Notes under the pieces: generated by a model
Database searches by the model: none
The model's input: the letters and a program-made list of their open reading frames with translations, nothing else
What the model was told of the DNA's origin: nothing
Assembly (NCBI RefSeq): GCF_001593005.1
Contig: NZ_LQZQ01000049.1
Location: 248,001-312,000 of the forward strand
Length of the DNA stretch: 64,000 nucleotides
Origin: Roseivirga ehrenbergii
Lineage (GTDB): Bacteria; Bacteroidota; Bacteroidia; Cytophagales; Cyclobacteriaceae
Reading direction: 5' to 3'
Part shown: positions 34,111 to 44,500 of the stretch, one piece after another
Numbering within the stretch: position 1 is the first letter of the stretch
How the letters are laid out: each line of letters opens with the position of its first letter
Translations under genes and position numbers: made by a program

Positions 34111-34192
34111 ACCCTCCAAAAGTTTTCAAACGGAATTCTGATGAAGTTATTTACTAATGGGGATATAATTTCCAACAACTTTTGGAGGGCTT
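34111..34192. repeat. 82-bp interspersed repeat with terminal inverted repeats, copy 2
   Basis: CCCTCCAAAAGTT and AACTTTTGGAGGG are perfect inverted repeats at the ends. The size and spacing equal copy 1 at 20068-20149. It lies between the FKBP terminator and the DUF3995 gene. Confidence 0.8.
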
Positions 34193-34206
34193 TCGAATAG
34201 TGAATG

Positions 34207-34638
34207 TTATTCCGCTAATAACTGAATAGCAAAGCCCGCCAAAGCCATACATAAACACAAGGGAGAAAACAGCTTAGTATCCATTTTAGCGAAAGGAGTA
34301 GATTTGATTTTCTTAAAGAAACCTACGAATCTAAAATCACCAATTGCCCTGGGTAAAAAAATCGAGGGGATAATCCAGCCTCCATAAGTGGTAAGCCCAT
34401 TAGGCATTTCTATCGCTGTAAATACTGCTTGAAATAAATAAAAAGCCCCAAAAGCAGAAAGGCCTAAACCTACAATCAGACTATCGAATTTTTTAGGGTT
34501 CAGTACTCTTTTACCTGCTTCGTTGGTCGGTAGGGCTGCCTCAAACCCCCACTTTCCACCCAACGCCCAATTGAAATGGATCAAGCCAAGTGCAATTAAA
34601 GTGATGGACAATAGGAGAGAGAGGATGTTAGAAAGCAT
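34207..34638 (-). CDS. DUF3995 domain-containing membrane protein
   Basis: A 143-residue integral membrane protein with four hydrophobic helices (about 3-22, 53-75, 85-97, 122-140) and the conserved LALGLIHFNWALGGKWG-like opening and VNPPKF-like ALPTNEAGKRVLNPKKFDSL loop. Members are small four-helix proteins of unknown function. Repeat copy 2 abuts its 3' end. Confidence 0.82.
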   Translation of the reverse strand: MLSNILSLLLSITLIALGLIHFNWALGGKWGFEAALPTNEAGKRVLNPKKFDSLIVGLGLSAFGAFYLFQAVFTAIEMPNGLTTYGGWIIPSIFLPRAIGDFRFVGFFKKIKSTPFAKMDTKLFSPLCLCMALAGFAIQLLAE

Positions 34639-34716
34639 TGATTAACTTTTGTATACAAAACCTAAAATGGTAATGATTTCTATCTAGGTACTATCTACTA
34701 AATACTAAACCCTATT

Positions 34717-35523
34717 TTACCCCATTTTAAAGCCCTTGAGCTTAATTTGAGTGAGTTTACGCTTGGTGTCGAGAGGGAAATCTCCTTGCATCATCCAGTC
34801 GTAGTAGCCTCGCTCTTTTTCGAGCACATCGGTTACAGGCTTGCCTTTGTGTTTCCCAAAGTTGAAGACCTCTACGCCTTGGTCGTTGAACACAAAGCGT
34901 CCACCTAAATCAACCATATTGGAGCCTACCAACTGGTGTAATGAAGCCATGTCGTTTTCAATTTTTGCAATAACATTGCCGCCAATATCTTCCACTGATT
35001 GTCCATTGTACTTATCGAGTTGAGCCTTAAGCACTTCGTAAGTAGCTTCTGTATCGGCCATAGCGCCATGTGCACCTTCTAATTCTTTATTACAATAGAA
35101 TTGATAAGCGGCCGAAAGCGTCCTTTTTTCCATCATAAAGAAGATTTTTTGGGCATCAACAAGTTTTCTGTTGCCTACTTCAAAATCTACCCCAGCCCTT
35201 AAAAATTCTTCTACCAAAAGCGGAATATCAAATCGCACATGATTAAAACCCGCTAAATCGGCTCCTTCTAAAAATTTAGCAATGCTTTTGGCCAAGGTTT
35301 TAAAAGTGGGTTTGTCTTTCACGTCTTCATCGCGAATTCCGTGAATCATGGCCGACTCTTCAGGAATTGGAATGGTAGGGTTGACCAAATGATGCATTTT
35401 TACCACCTCGCCATTGGGCATTACTTTGAGTATGGCCAATTCTACGATTCTGTCTTGGGCAATGTTGATACCTGTCGTTTCCAGATCGAAAAACGCCAAT
35501 GGGTTTTTTAGGTTTAATTCCAT
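34717..35523 (-). CDS. DnaQ-like 3'-5' exonuclease
   Basis: A 268-residue DEDDh exonuclease. ExoI FFDLETTGIN, ExoII GFNHVRFDIPLL and ExoIII HGAMADTEATYEVL carry the catalytic Asp, Glu and His residues. The C-terminal part (FNFGKHKGKPVTDVLEKE, YYDWMMQGDFP) is a DUF3820-like domain that accompanies many such exonucleases. It may act in proofreading or repair; whether it is the replicative epsilon subunit is not decided by sequence. It ends close to the DUF3995 gene and follows mpl by 24 bp, so it is likely in the mpl operon. Confidence 0.9.
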   Translation of the reverse strand: MELNLKNPLAFFDLETTGINIAQDRIVELAILKVMPNGEVVKMHHLVNPTIPIPEESAMIHGIRDEDVKDKPTFKTLAKSIAKFLEGADLAGFNHVRFDIPLLVEEFLRAGVDFEVGNRKLVDAQKIFFMMEKRTLSAAYQFYCNKELEGAHGAMADTEATYEVLKAQLDKYNGQSVEDIGGNVIAKIENDMASLHQLVGSNMVDLGGRFVFNDQGVEVFNFGKHKGKPVTDVLEKERGYYDWMMQGDFPLDTKRKLTQIKLKGFKMG

Positions 35524-35547
35524 GATTTCCTGTTTATGCAGGTGCTT

Positions 35548-36918
35548 TTAAAGAATATGTTGCTTAAGTGCTTGTAAGTTAAGTCCCCCAAAATTACCAG
35601 AACTCATAAGAATCAGGTTTTTGTTGGTCCAGTTGTGTTGCATTAAGTGCTCATTCAATTTAGCACTGTCGTTGAATAAAATAATGTCTTTTCTGTTGAA
35701 AGCCGTTCTAAGATCTTCTTCGGTTAATACTTCGAGTCCTTTTTGCTTTACCGCTTCTGGATTAATGAAGATAATCGCTTCATCAGGGTCGTTAAACGTG
35801 TTTTTATACTGTTCAATAAAGTCTTTGTTTAAGCTGCTAAAAGTGTGCAGTTCTAAACATGCCACCAAGAAACGGTTAGGAAACTGATGTTTAACGGCAG
35901 AGGTTGTAGCCAAAAGTTTGGAAGGAGCGTGGGCAAAATCGGTATAAATTGTAGAAGCTTCATTTTTTCCTAGAATCTCCATCCGTTTACCCGCACCGCT
36001 AAAGGTTGCGATGGCTTTATAAAACTGCTCGTCAGTTACACCTATTTGCTTAAGTAAGGCTTGTGCTCCACTAAGGTTTTGCATGTTGTGGTAGCCGAAA
36101 ATTTCGATTTTGATTTCGTCATTGGGCAATTTTAAATAGGTAACACCATTTTTCACCACATGGTCGTGCGCTTTGTAAGGAATCGCTGTCACGCCTGGTC
36201 TTTCTTTTCCGCCAATAACCTTAGTGGCTAAATCATCTTCTTGACAGTAAATCAGTGTGCTACCTTTTGCAGAAGAATCGGCCAGTAATTCAAATTGGCT
36301 TATGTAATTCTCTATCGTTGGAAAAACATTGTAGTGATCCCAGGCAATTCCCGAAACGGTAACAATATCATGCTTATAATGAAAGAATTTAGGTCTTGGG
36401 TCTAAAGGCGAAGTCAAGTATTCATCGCCTTCAATAACTATAATAGGAGCGTCCGATAGCTTTACCTGTTCATCAAATCCATTGATTCGAGCGCCTACCA
36501 TATAGTCGAAGTCACGTTCAACATCTTGTAAAACGTGCATTACCATGGCAGTCATGCTGGTTTTTCCGTGGCTTCCTGCAATCACCAAACGCTTTTTGTT
36601 CTTAGAAGCTTCGTAAATGTATTCAGGAAAAGAGAGCACTTTAAGGCCGAGTTCTTGTGCTTTTAGTAACTCTGGGTTGTTTGCCTTGGCATGCATTCCT
36701 AAAATCACAAAATCCAAATCGCTGTTAATTTTGCTGGCATCCCAACCTTCATTTTCGGGTAATAAGCCAGACTCTTTCAGTTTCGATTTAGATGGCTCAT
36801 GAAAATGATCGTCAGATCCACTTACATGATGCCCGGCTTTGGCCAAACAGATGGCTAGGCTGTGCATGATGCTTCCGCCAATGGCAATGAAATGGATACG
36901 CTGGGAGTTTTTAGTCAT
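35548..36918 (-). CDS. mpl: UDP-N-acetylmuramate:L-alanyl-gamma-D-glutamyl-meso-diaminopimelate ligase (peptidoglycan recycling)
   Basis: A 456-residue Mur ligase that rejoins the recycled tripeptide to UDP-MurNAc. The N-terminal domain has FIAIGGSIMHSLAICLAKAG, the ATP loop is VIAGSHGKTSMTAMVM, the middle domain shows IVIEGDEYLTSPLDPRPKF and VSGIAWDHYNVFPT, and the C-terminal domain has YTDFAHAPSKL. The GSIMHSLA opening rather than GIGGSGM fits Mpl over MurC. It has its own promoter (36941-36971) and is divergent from dnaB. Confidence 0.92.
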   Translation of the reverse strand: MTKNSQRIHFIAIGGSIMHSLAICLAKAGHHVSGSDDHFHEPSKSKLKESGLLPENEGWDASKINSDLDFVILGMHAKANNPELLKAQELGLKVLSFPEYIYEASKNKKRLVIAGSHGKTSMTAMVMHVLQDVERDFDYMVGARINGFDEQVKLSDAPIIVIEGDEYLTSPLDPRPKFFHYKHDIVTVSGIAWDHYNVFPTIENYISQFELLADSSAKGSTLIYCQEDDLATKVIGGKERPGVTAIPYKAHDHVVKNGVTYLKLPNDEIKIEIFGYHNMQNLSGAQALLKQIGVTDEQFYKAIATFSGAGKRMEILGKNEASTIYTDFAHAPSKLLATTSAVKHQFPNRFLVACLELHTFSSLNKDFIEQYKNTFNDPDEAIIFINPEAVKQKGLEVLTEEDLRTAFNRKDIILFNDSAKLNEHLMQHNWTNKNLILMSSGNFGGLNLQALKQHIL

Positions 36919-36940
36919 GAGATCAAAAGGGTTGAATGTT

Positions 36941-36971
36941 CAAAATTAAGACAAAAAGGACGCTCGACAAA
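36941..36971 (-). promoter_or_regulatory. Promoter of mpl
   Basis: On the minus strand TTTG (36971-36968), 19 nt, then TAATTTTG (36948-36941) match the consensus exactly. The box ends 22 bp before the ATG at 36918. Confidence 0.75.
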
Positions 36972-37079
36972 TAAAGTAAAATTATCTAGAATCTAAGGTG
37001 TATAACAAGGTGTAAAAAATGTGGGTAAGTACCTGTTGTAATCTTTGCCGAACACAGGAATTTGCTCTAGGTTTGAAGA

Positions 37080-38651
37080 ATGGAAAAAGGAAAGTCTGCA
37101 GCACTGCGTTTGGGTTACAAATCTAGAAACAATCTAGGTGACGAACTGAGCCAATTGGGAAAGTTACCCCCCCAAGCTACCGACCTTGAAGAGGCCATTT
37201 TAGGTGCTTTAATGTTGGAAAAGGATGCCTTGACCAACGTAATTGATATTCTTAGGCCTGAATCTTTTTATAAAGAAGCCCATAAGGTAATCTATCAGGC
37301 CATTTATGACCTTTTTCAGGCTTCTGAACCCATCGATATTCTTACTGTAACCAGCCAGTTAAGGAAAGAAGGTAAAATTGAAATGATTGGTGGGCCGTAT
37401 TACATTACCCAGCTTACCAACCGTGTAAGTTCTGCGGCCAATATTGAATACCATTCAAGAATTGTAGTTGAACAATCCATTAAGCGAGAGTTGATTCGTA
37501 TTTCCTCTGAAATTCAGCGCGAAGCTTTTGAAGATACTACCGATGTTTTTAAGCTGCTCGATAAAATGGAGCAGTCGCTGTTCGAAGTTTCTGAAACCAA
37601 TATTCGTAAAGAATATCAGAAAATGAAGGACATTATGACTACCGCTCTTGAAGAAATTCATGCCCGTAGAAATCATAAAGATGGCCTCACAGGAATTCCT
37701 TCTGGTTTCACGAGTTTAGACAGAGTAACCTCTGGCTGGCAGAAATCTGATTTAGTAATTATTGCAGCAAGGCCCGCGATGGGTAAAACTGCTTTTGTGG
37801 TTTCTGCCCTGAGAAATGCAGCGGTAGACCACGGACACGCAGTGGCCATTTTCTCTCTGGAAATGTCATCGGTGCAGTTGGTCAATCGTTTGATTTCTGG
37901 CGAAGCGGAACTCGAAGGTGAGAAGATTAAGAAGGGAAACCTTGCCGAACACGAATGGGCACAGCTCGTTCATAAAACAGCGAATCTAACAAAAGCCCCC
38001 ATTTTTATAGATGACACCCCTGCGCTTTCTATCCTTGAATTAAGGGCGAAGTGTAGGAGGTTAAAACAACAGCACGACATTCAACTGGTGGTAATTGATT
38101 ACCTCCAGCTGATGTCTGGCGATTCATCTAAAAGTGGAGGCGGAGGAGGTAACCGTGAACAAGAAATTGCTTCTATTTCGCGAGCTCTAAAAAATATAGC
38201 CAAAGAACTGAATGTGCCTGTAATTGCACTTTCACAGTTGAGTAGGGCAGTAGAAACCCGTGGTGGTGATAAGCGTCCTCAACTTTCAGATTTGAGGGAA
38301 TCGGGTTCTATTGAGCAGGATGCCGATATGGTAATGTTCCTTTACCGACCTGAATACTACGGTATTACGCAAGACGAAAACGGAATGCCAACCCAAGGTG
38401 TGGGTGAAGTGATTATTTCTAAGCACAGAAACGGTTCTTTAGAAAACGTACAACTCAAGTTTATTGGTAAGTACACCAAATTTACCGACTTGGACGTGAC
38501 TGGTTTTGGTGGAGGTTACGGAACTTCATTACCAGGTTCTGGTGCGGCTAGCTTTGAATCTGGCGGTGGCGGAGCTATGACCTTCCAAAGTAAAGCCAAT
38601 GGCAATGACAGTCCTGAATTGCCTCCAAGTGGAGAGGAACCTCCTTTTTAG
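37080..38651 (+). CDS. dnaB: Replicative DNA helicase DnaB
   Basis: A 523-residue hexameric helicase. The N-terminal primase-interaction domain starts with LPPQATDLEEAILGALMLEK. The RecA-like domain has Walker A IIAARPAMGKTAFVV, Walker B QLVVIDYLQLMSGD and the arginine-finger region SISRALKNIAKEL with QLSRAVETRGG. A Gly/Ser-rich tail closes the protein (about 475-523). No intein is present. It is divergent from mpl. Confidence 0.97.
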   Translation: MEKGKSAALRLGYKSRNNLGDELSQLGKLPPQATDLEEAILGALMLEKDALTNVIDILRPESFYKEAHKVIYQAIYDLFQASEPIDILTVTSQLRKEGKIEMIGGPYYITQLTNRVSSAANIEYHSRIVVEQSIKRELIRISSEIQREAFEDTTDVFKLLDKMEQSLFEVSETNIRKEYQKMKDIMTTALEEIHARRNHKDGLTGIPSGFTSLDRVTSGWQKSDLVIIAARPAMGKTAFVVSALRNAAVDHGHAVAIFSLEMSSVQLVNRLISGEAELEGEKIKKGNLAEHEWAQLVHKTANLTKAPIFIDDTPALSILELRAKCRRLKQQHDIQLVVIDYLQLMSGDSSKSGGGGGNREQEIASISRALKNIAKELNVPVIALSQLSRAVETRGGDKRPQLSDLRESGSIEQDADMVMFLYRPEYYGITQDENGMPTQGVGEVIISKHRNGSLENVQLKFIGKYTKFTDLDVTGFGGGYGTSLPGSGAASFESGGGGAMTFQSKANGNDSPELPPSGEEPPF

Positions 38652-38720
38652 AGCGTCTTAAAAAAATAATTCTTACAGAATTGGGTCAGCCAAAATAGAA
38701 ATACATAAGCCTAAAAACTA

Positions 38721-39722
38721 ATGAAAGCACTTGTATTAGTAGATCATCCAGAAGACAAAGTTCAATTGTTAGAAGTGGAAAAACCTACGCCTGCCGAAGG
38801 AAAGGTTTTGATTAAGCTAAAGGCAGCTGCTTTAAACAGACGTGATCAATGGATAAGGGAAGGAAAATACCCAAATATTCAGATGAACACGATTTTAGGT
38901 TCTGATGGCGCTGGAATTGTAGAAGAAGTTGGTGCTGGGGTCTCATCAGATTTGATTGGCAATGAGGTTATCATCAATCCAAATATAGATTGGGGAGAAA
39001 ACCCAAAGGTACAGTCGAAAGCATACCACATATTAGGAATGCCGACTAATGGCACCTTGGCTGAATATGTAGAAGTAGAAGCTTCAAAGATTCATCAAAA
39101 ACCAGTGCATTTAAGCTGGGCAGAAGCTGCTTCTATTCCTTTGGGCGGACTTACAGCTTTTAGGGCTTTATTTACCCAAGGTCAGGTGGCCGCAGGTCAA
39201 AATGTATTGATTTCGGGAGCTGGAGGAGGCGTAGCGCAATTTGCCATGTTGTACGCTTTGGCGGCTCAAGCCAATGTGTACGTTACTTCGGGAAGTGCCG
39301 ATAAGATTAATACCTGCATAGATTTAGGCGCAAAGGCTGGCTTTAATTATAAAACCGAAGATTGGCAGAAAGAAGCGCTTCAGGCTTCTGGTGGTTTCGA
39401 TGTTGTCATCGACAGCGCAGGCGGAGATCAGATCAACGACTTTATTAAAATGATGAAGCCTTCTGGAAGAATTGTTTTTTATGGTGCTACCAACGGCACT
39501 CCACAAAAACTGGACATGTTCCGCATGTTCTGGAATCAGATTACCCTACAAGGTTCCACCATGGGCAACGACCAAGAATTTGAGCAGATGGTCGCTTTCA
39601 TCAACAAACATAAAATCAAGCCTATTTTAGATTCAGTGCGCCCATTTTCAGAAATTATTTCTGCTTTCGATGCCATGAAAGAAGGAGGGACTTTTGGGAA
39701 GTTGGTGATACAGTTTCCTTAG
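38721..39722 (+). CDS. Zinc-type alcohol dehydrogenase / quinone oxidoreductase-like protein (MDR family)
   Basis: A 333-residue NAD(P)H-dependent reductase of the medium-chain superfamily. The GroES-like half has LKAAALNRRDQWIREGKYP and SDGAGIVEEVGAG, and the Rossmann half has LISGAGGGVAQFAMLYALAA with VYVTSGSADKI and SAGGDQINDFI. The structural-zinc cysteine cluster is absent, as in quinone oxidoreductases. The substrate is unknown. A fragment of a closely related 3' end occurs at 41130-41240, after the DUF4221 gene. Confidence 0.9.
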   Translation: MKALVLVDHPEDKVQLLEVEKPTPAEGKVLIKLKAAALNRRDQWIREGKYPNIQMNTILGSDGAGIVEEVGAGVSSDLIGNEVIINPNIDWGENPKVQSKAYHILGMPTNGTLAEYVEVEASKIHQKPVHLSWAEAASIPLGGLTAFRALFTQGQVAAGQNVLISGAGGGVAQFAMLYALAAQANVYVTSGSADKINTCIDLGAKAGFNYKTEDWQKEALQASGGFDVVIDSAGGDQINDFIKMMKPSGRIVFYGATNGTPQKLDMFRMFWNQITLQGSTMGNDQEFEQMVAFINKHKIKPILDSVRPFSEIISAFDAMKEGGTFGKLVIQFP

Positions 39723-39806
39723 ATCTATTTTCTCGTTTACCTCAGTTTTATTGGGTTTCCATTCGAACTATCAAACGGATGATAGAAGGTAATGATATTC
39801 TGTTCT

Positions 39807-41033
39807 TTACAGATTCGATACTTTGAAGGTGCCAAAGTAAAGATTATCCTCATCTGTGAGCCCCTTTTCAATATTGAATAAATTCAATCCTTCTTCATTG
39901 ATGAAATAGGTCATGTTGCTGTAGGATGGATCAATAATGGTTTCTCCTATTTTCTCGAAATTCCCATTTAGAATGATGATCGCTATATCTTTCACATTCC
40001 CAGTCTTCAGGTCTTCAGATTTCAATTCATCTTTCTTTTTAGGTAGAGTCAAGAATCTGTAGTAATAGTTTCTGAATTCATCATAAATTATACCTTCATA
40101 CATGTAGTTCAACCTGTAATGATCCCACCCGTCTTGTTTTTCAAGTGATGGAATTTCATCAAAAAGGCTTGAGCCTGCATAGTAATTACGATCGAAATTG
40201 TTAAAGTCAGTTACTGAAATGCTGTCATGGGCTCCGAAACTGATAAGAATTTCACCACTTCGTTTCCCTTTTTCTATTGAAGGGTTATAATAATAGTGAG
40301 AGAGCAATTTATTTTTTGTGTAGGGGGAAGGAAGATGGTATTGCAGCTTTTGTTTCTTTGATTTTAAATCTATATCAATGATCACATTATCAAGTTCATC
40401 ACCGCTGAGTGGACTATGAAAGTCGGTTGGAGGCAATGTAGTATAGAAGCTACTATAAATATGGTTGTTGGTAACCAAAAGAGGTTTTGAAGTGTTTGAT
40501 ATTGGCTCAACCGCTTTGTCAAATGGACCTAACATAATTTTTTCTTTAACCTCTCCGAGCAAATTAACCCTAAAGACAAATGGCACCGGGAATGAGGATA
40601 CAAATATGGAGTCTGCTGATACCACATTAAAAGCGGTGATTCTTCCAATAATTGCATTTGGCCCAGCACTTTGGAAACTAATTCGGTGAATAATTTCTTT
40701 CGATTCCAGGTCATAGAATTGGATTTCTTTTCCTCTATTCAGGTAGCACAGATATGTTTGGTTATTGTTGAAAATTGAATCAGATGGTTTAAGATGGTTA
40801 TAAGTAGTTACATACTCTGATATACCAGATGTTGTAGCGTCCATAGGAATTTTAATTTCACCTTCAAGAACCAAATGGACGGTTAAGTCAGACGATCTTT
40901 TATCAGCGCAACTGACAATTAAAAGCAACCAACAGAATGGTAGAAAAAGAATTGAATTAGAGAGGCTAAATCGGAAACATAGTTTGATTTGCTGAAATAG
41001 CTTATAAAATGAGCTAATTTGTAATAGATTCAT
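39807..41033 (-). CDS. DUF4221 family lipoprotein
   Basis: A 408-residue protein with a long N-region and a lipobox at FCWLLLIVSC|ADKR. The mature part begins as a beta-propeller-like series (YLCYLNRGKEIQFYDLESKE, RISFQSAGPNAIIG, FVSSFPVPFVFRVNL) characteristic of Bacteroidota DUF4221 proteins, which are often found as lineage-specific accessory lipoproteins. Its role is unknown. It lies between the intact reductase gene and the reductase 3'-end fragment, convergent with the former. Confidence 0.8.
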   Translation of the reverse strand: MNLLQISSFYKLFQQIKLCFRFSLSNSILFLPFCWLLLIVSCADKRSSDLTVHLVLEGEIKIPMDATTSGISEYVTTYNHLKPSDSIFNNNQTYLCYLNRGKEIQFYDLESKEIIHRISFQSAGPNAIIGRITAFNVVSADSIFVSSFPVPFVFRVNLLGEVKEKIMLGPFDKAVEPISNTSKPLLVTNNHIYSSFYTTLPPTDFHSPLSGDELDNVIIDIDLKSKKQKLQYHLPSPYTKNKLLSHYYYNPSIEKGKRSGEILISFGAHDSISVTDFNNFDRNYYAGSSLFDEIPSLEKQDGWDHYRLNYMYEGIIYDEFRNYYYRFLTLPKKKDELKSEDLKTGNVKDIAIIILNGNFEKIGETIIDPSYSNMTYFINEEGLNLFNIEKGLTDEDNLYFGTFKVSNL

Positions 41034-41129
41034 TCATTTGAAATTATGGATTATTTTCACGCTAAACAATGGGGTTATAATTAAACATTAAGAACCTGAA
41101 TACATAATGTAACTATTAGCCAATAAGAG

Positions 41130-41240
41130 TTTAAATCTATTTTAAATTTAGTCCGCCCATTTTCAGAAATCATTTCTGCATTTGATGCAATGAAAGCAGG
41201 AGGAACTTTTGGGAAGTTGGTGGTCAGCTTGAACGACTAG
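41130..41240 (+). pseudogene. 3'-end fragment of an MDR oxidoreductase gene
   Basis: The frame reads FKSILNLVRPFSEIIS, AFDAMKAGGTFGKLVV and ends SLND-stop. It matches the last part of the reductase at 38721-39722 (KPILDSVRPFSEII...AMKEGGTFGKLVIQF) over about 33 residues, and the DNA is about 80% identical. No start or upstream coding part is present. It lies in the 483-bp stretch 41034-41516; the rest of that stretch holds no gene, only AT-rich leader sequence with a TATACGTATA palindrome near 41368. Confidence 0.85.
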
Positions 41241-41516
41241 TTACCGTTATCTTAATATGCTCTAAAAAGTTATTTCAGTAAATTTAGAGTCTGTTTTTCA
41301 TCTGCTTTTATGTGTTTACTCAAGCTTAATTTCTAGTGAAAAGGTATGTTTTGATAAACTCGTTTTTTTATACGTATAAGGAGTATCTCGTCTATACTGG
41401 TAGAAAAATATGGCTTATAAGGATTGGAATTGAAAAATTATAAGGGTAGTTGTTTTAAAAAAAAATATATCTTTAAGCCTTATTATCAAAGTTATACACT
41501 CCTGTCTATTGTTTAT

Positions 41517-44500
41517 ATGACTAATCTATCACTTCGCTTATTGAGGCAATCAGTGCTTCTATTTATTTTTTTGCTATTTACTCAAAGTATTTTTGCTCAA
41601 AAATTAGACTGGGTAACGGAATTAAAAACTCCCGATGACTCTTATTCCGGAATCAATCTGTCTATTGCTGATGGCTCAGGGGGAGTTTACTTCTTGACAG
41701 GAGCAGCATATCCAACAACACTAGTGTCACCTAGCGCTTCCGTCAACTTAGCTTTTGATGAAGTTAATAGCAATGGAGCTAATATAGTTAGGCTTGATGC
41801 TTCGGGAGAGATGGTCTTTCAAGTTAATATTGGTGTTGAGAGATCGGAGAACAACGGTTATTTCAGCACACAAGGATTGACGGTAGATGATGATGGAAAT
41901 GTATATATAGGTGGATATGTAGCTAGTTCTACTACAATTAGTGTGGGGGATGTCAATATACCTATAACCCAAAATCTAAATGAAAGGAAGTATGGGTTGA
42001 TTCTTAAATTTAGTGACTCTGGATCACTACTCGATTATAAAGTGTTTAACGTCAATAAAGATTATTATCATAGATTCTTTTCAATGGATTTTTATGATGG
42101 TAATCTTTATGTTCTGTATGCTCTAATAGACTCAGCAATTGAAGTAAATGGAGGAGGAGATGAGTACCTTTTTACTCATCATATAACCGTTTATGACCTT
42201 AGCTGGAACACCATAAAGAGTAAAACGTTCAGCGGTAAGTCGAGAAATACTGGCTCATCTGGAGATCCTAGAAGGCAATTTATGATGTCAGGAATCAAAG
42301 TGTTTGATAATGAGCAAGTTTACCTTTCAGGAGTAATTCAAAACGGACAAGGAAGTGATTTGGATGAAGACATTGTGACTGATAATCCTGCGATGGTAAG
42401 TTCAGTTATCAAGTTAGATGAAAATCTTAATTTCGAATGGTTTAGAGGGATTCAAGGGTATAATACTTCTCCTTATGCAACAGGAATGGTTATTCTTTCT
42501 AATGGCGATGTTGTACTGAATTCAATGATGTATTCTTATAATGGGTTTCCAACCAATCTGGTGGGTAATAACATTGAAGATATGCTTTTACCCAACCAAC
42601 TTCAATATTCTACAAGACAGGTATTTTTCACATCGGATGGAGTATATAAATATCAAACCCTTTTTGAGGGAGTAATCGAAGATTATGGATTTGAAGCTGA
42701 TGTCAATGATAATATTAATATACCTATTGGAAGCAATAATCTTCGCTCATTGAATTTCATTGATCAAGACGGCTCTAATGAGTTAATAGTTAAAAAAGAG
42801 TCTGGCGCATCTACCAATTCGTTTGGCTACTTAAAGATATCTAAAGAAGGTAAATATCAATCCCACAGATTTTATGCTCAGTCTTCTAATTTATTTATAG
42901 ATCAAATGAAGGTTCATCTCGGAATGGCGTGTGAATCGTTCCTATTTTTAGGGAGGTACGGAAATGAAAATGCAATTATAGATCTTGATTTCGATGAAAA
43001 CTTGGAAAGTGAGATTCAAAACTTGAATAGTAGTTATGATTATTTCATTGCATCATACTCAAACCAAAAAGCTGAACTAACCGTTGATCAGCAGTCCATC
43101 ACTCAAGATGGTAATCAAATCGCTATACCAATTTCATTTAGTGATGAGTCTATTTCAGACCTTGTTTTTGAAGTAACGTCATCGAATGAGTCGGTGGTGA
43201 ATACAGGTAATGTTGTGCTCAACTTGAGTGCTGAGCAGCCCAATATAGTCGTTCATCGGGCAGAAGGAGCCAATGGAAGCGCGGATGTCCAAATAAAATT
43301 AATTGATTCCTGTGGGGAGGAAACTAGTGCCACCGTAACGATTAATCTTAATGAGATTAACAATATACCCATATTTGAATCTGTACCAGTTACTGTAGTT
43401 GACCAAAATAATTACTACGAATACCTTGTCGAGGTAAGTGACCCTGATGGAGATAGAGTAAGTCTCAGTGTAGATGGAAAACCCAGTTGGATGACCGTGT
43501 CAACCCAAACTAGTTATGTAGTTTCTACCTTGGCTGGCTCAGGTAGTAACAGTACTATAGATGGTACTGGGCAAGACGCTTCTTTTTCATCTATCACTAG
43601 ATTGAGTATTGATGGTAATGGGAATTTGTATTTAGGAGAACTTGGCTCAAAGACCATAAGAAAGGTTTCTCCTGAAGGTAGTGTAGCCACACTTTCGCTT
43701 GTGTCTGATGGTACCCGAATTGATGGTACTCTATCAGAGTCATCTTTTGGAGAGCCGAATAAGATTCTAATTGATTACTCAAGTGGAATTAAGTATGTTT
43801 TGGATGGCTCTATTATAAGAAAAATTGATACTGAAGGGAATGTGAGTGATTTTGTTGGTTCTGGCTTTTTTGGAAATGTAGATGGACAGGGAACAGAAGC
43901 TCGATTTACAACGCTTATGGGCGGAGCGATTGATACACAGGGGAATCTTTATGTGGCCGATTTCGGGAATCATTCTATTCGAAAAGTAACTCCAGCAGGT
44001 TTGGTCACCACTTTGGCAGGGTCGGGAACAGAAGGTTATGCAGACGGGACTGGGATAGCGGCAACCTTTAATAGACCCTTCGATATTGCCATTAATTCAA
44101 ATGATATAGTTTTTGTTGCTGACGAAGGAAATGATCGAATTCGTAGAATCGAGCCTAATGGAGAGGTGACTACTTTCGCAGGTTCTGGTGTGGAAGGCTT
44201 TCTTGATGGGAATGGTCAAAATGCAATGTTTTTTGAACCTAAGGCAGTGGATTTCGATTCCCAGGATAATCTTTTTGTTGCCGATTGGGGTAATAACAGA
44301 GTAAGGAAAATCACTAGTTCTGGAGACGTTACAACCATTGCAGGCAACGGACAATGGGACTATTCTGATGGCAATGCGCTTGAGGCAGGTATCTGGGGAC
44401 CAATTGGATTGACTATAGACTCCAACGATAATATTTATGTTTCGACTTCTCTAAATAGAATCAGAAAAATCAAACTTGAAGAGGATTACCTACTGAGTGG

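Noticed and set aside
41424-41516. Start of the giant gene at a TTG giving 31 more residues
   Set aside because: The extra residues precede a complete signal peptide that begins at the ATG at 41517.
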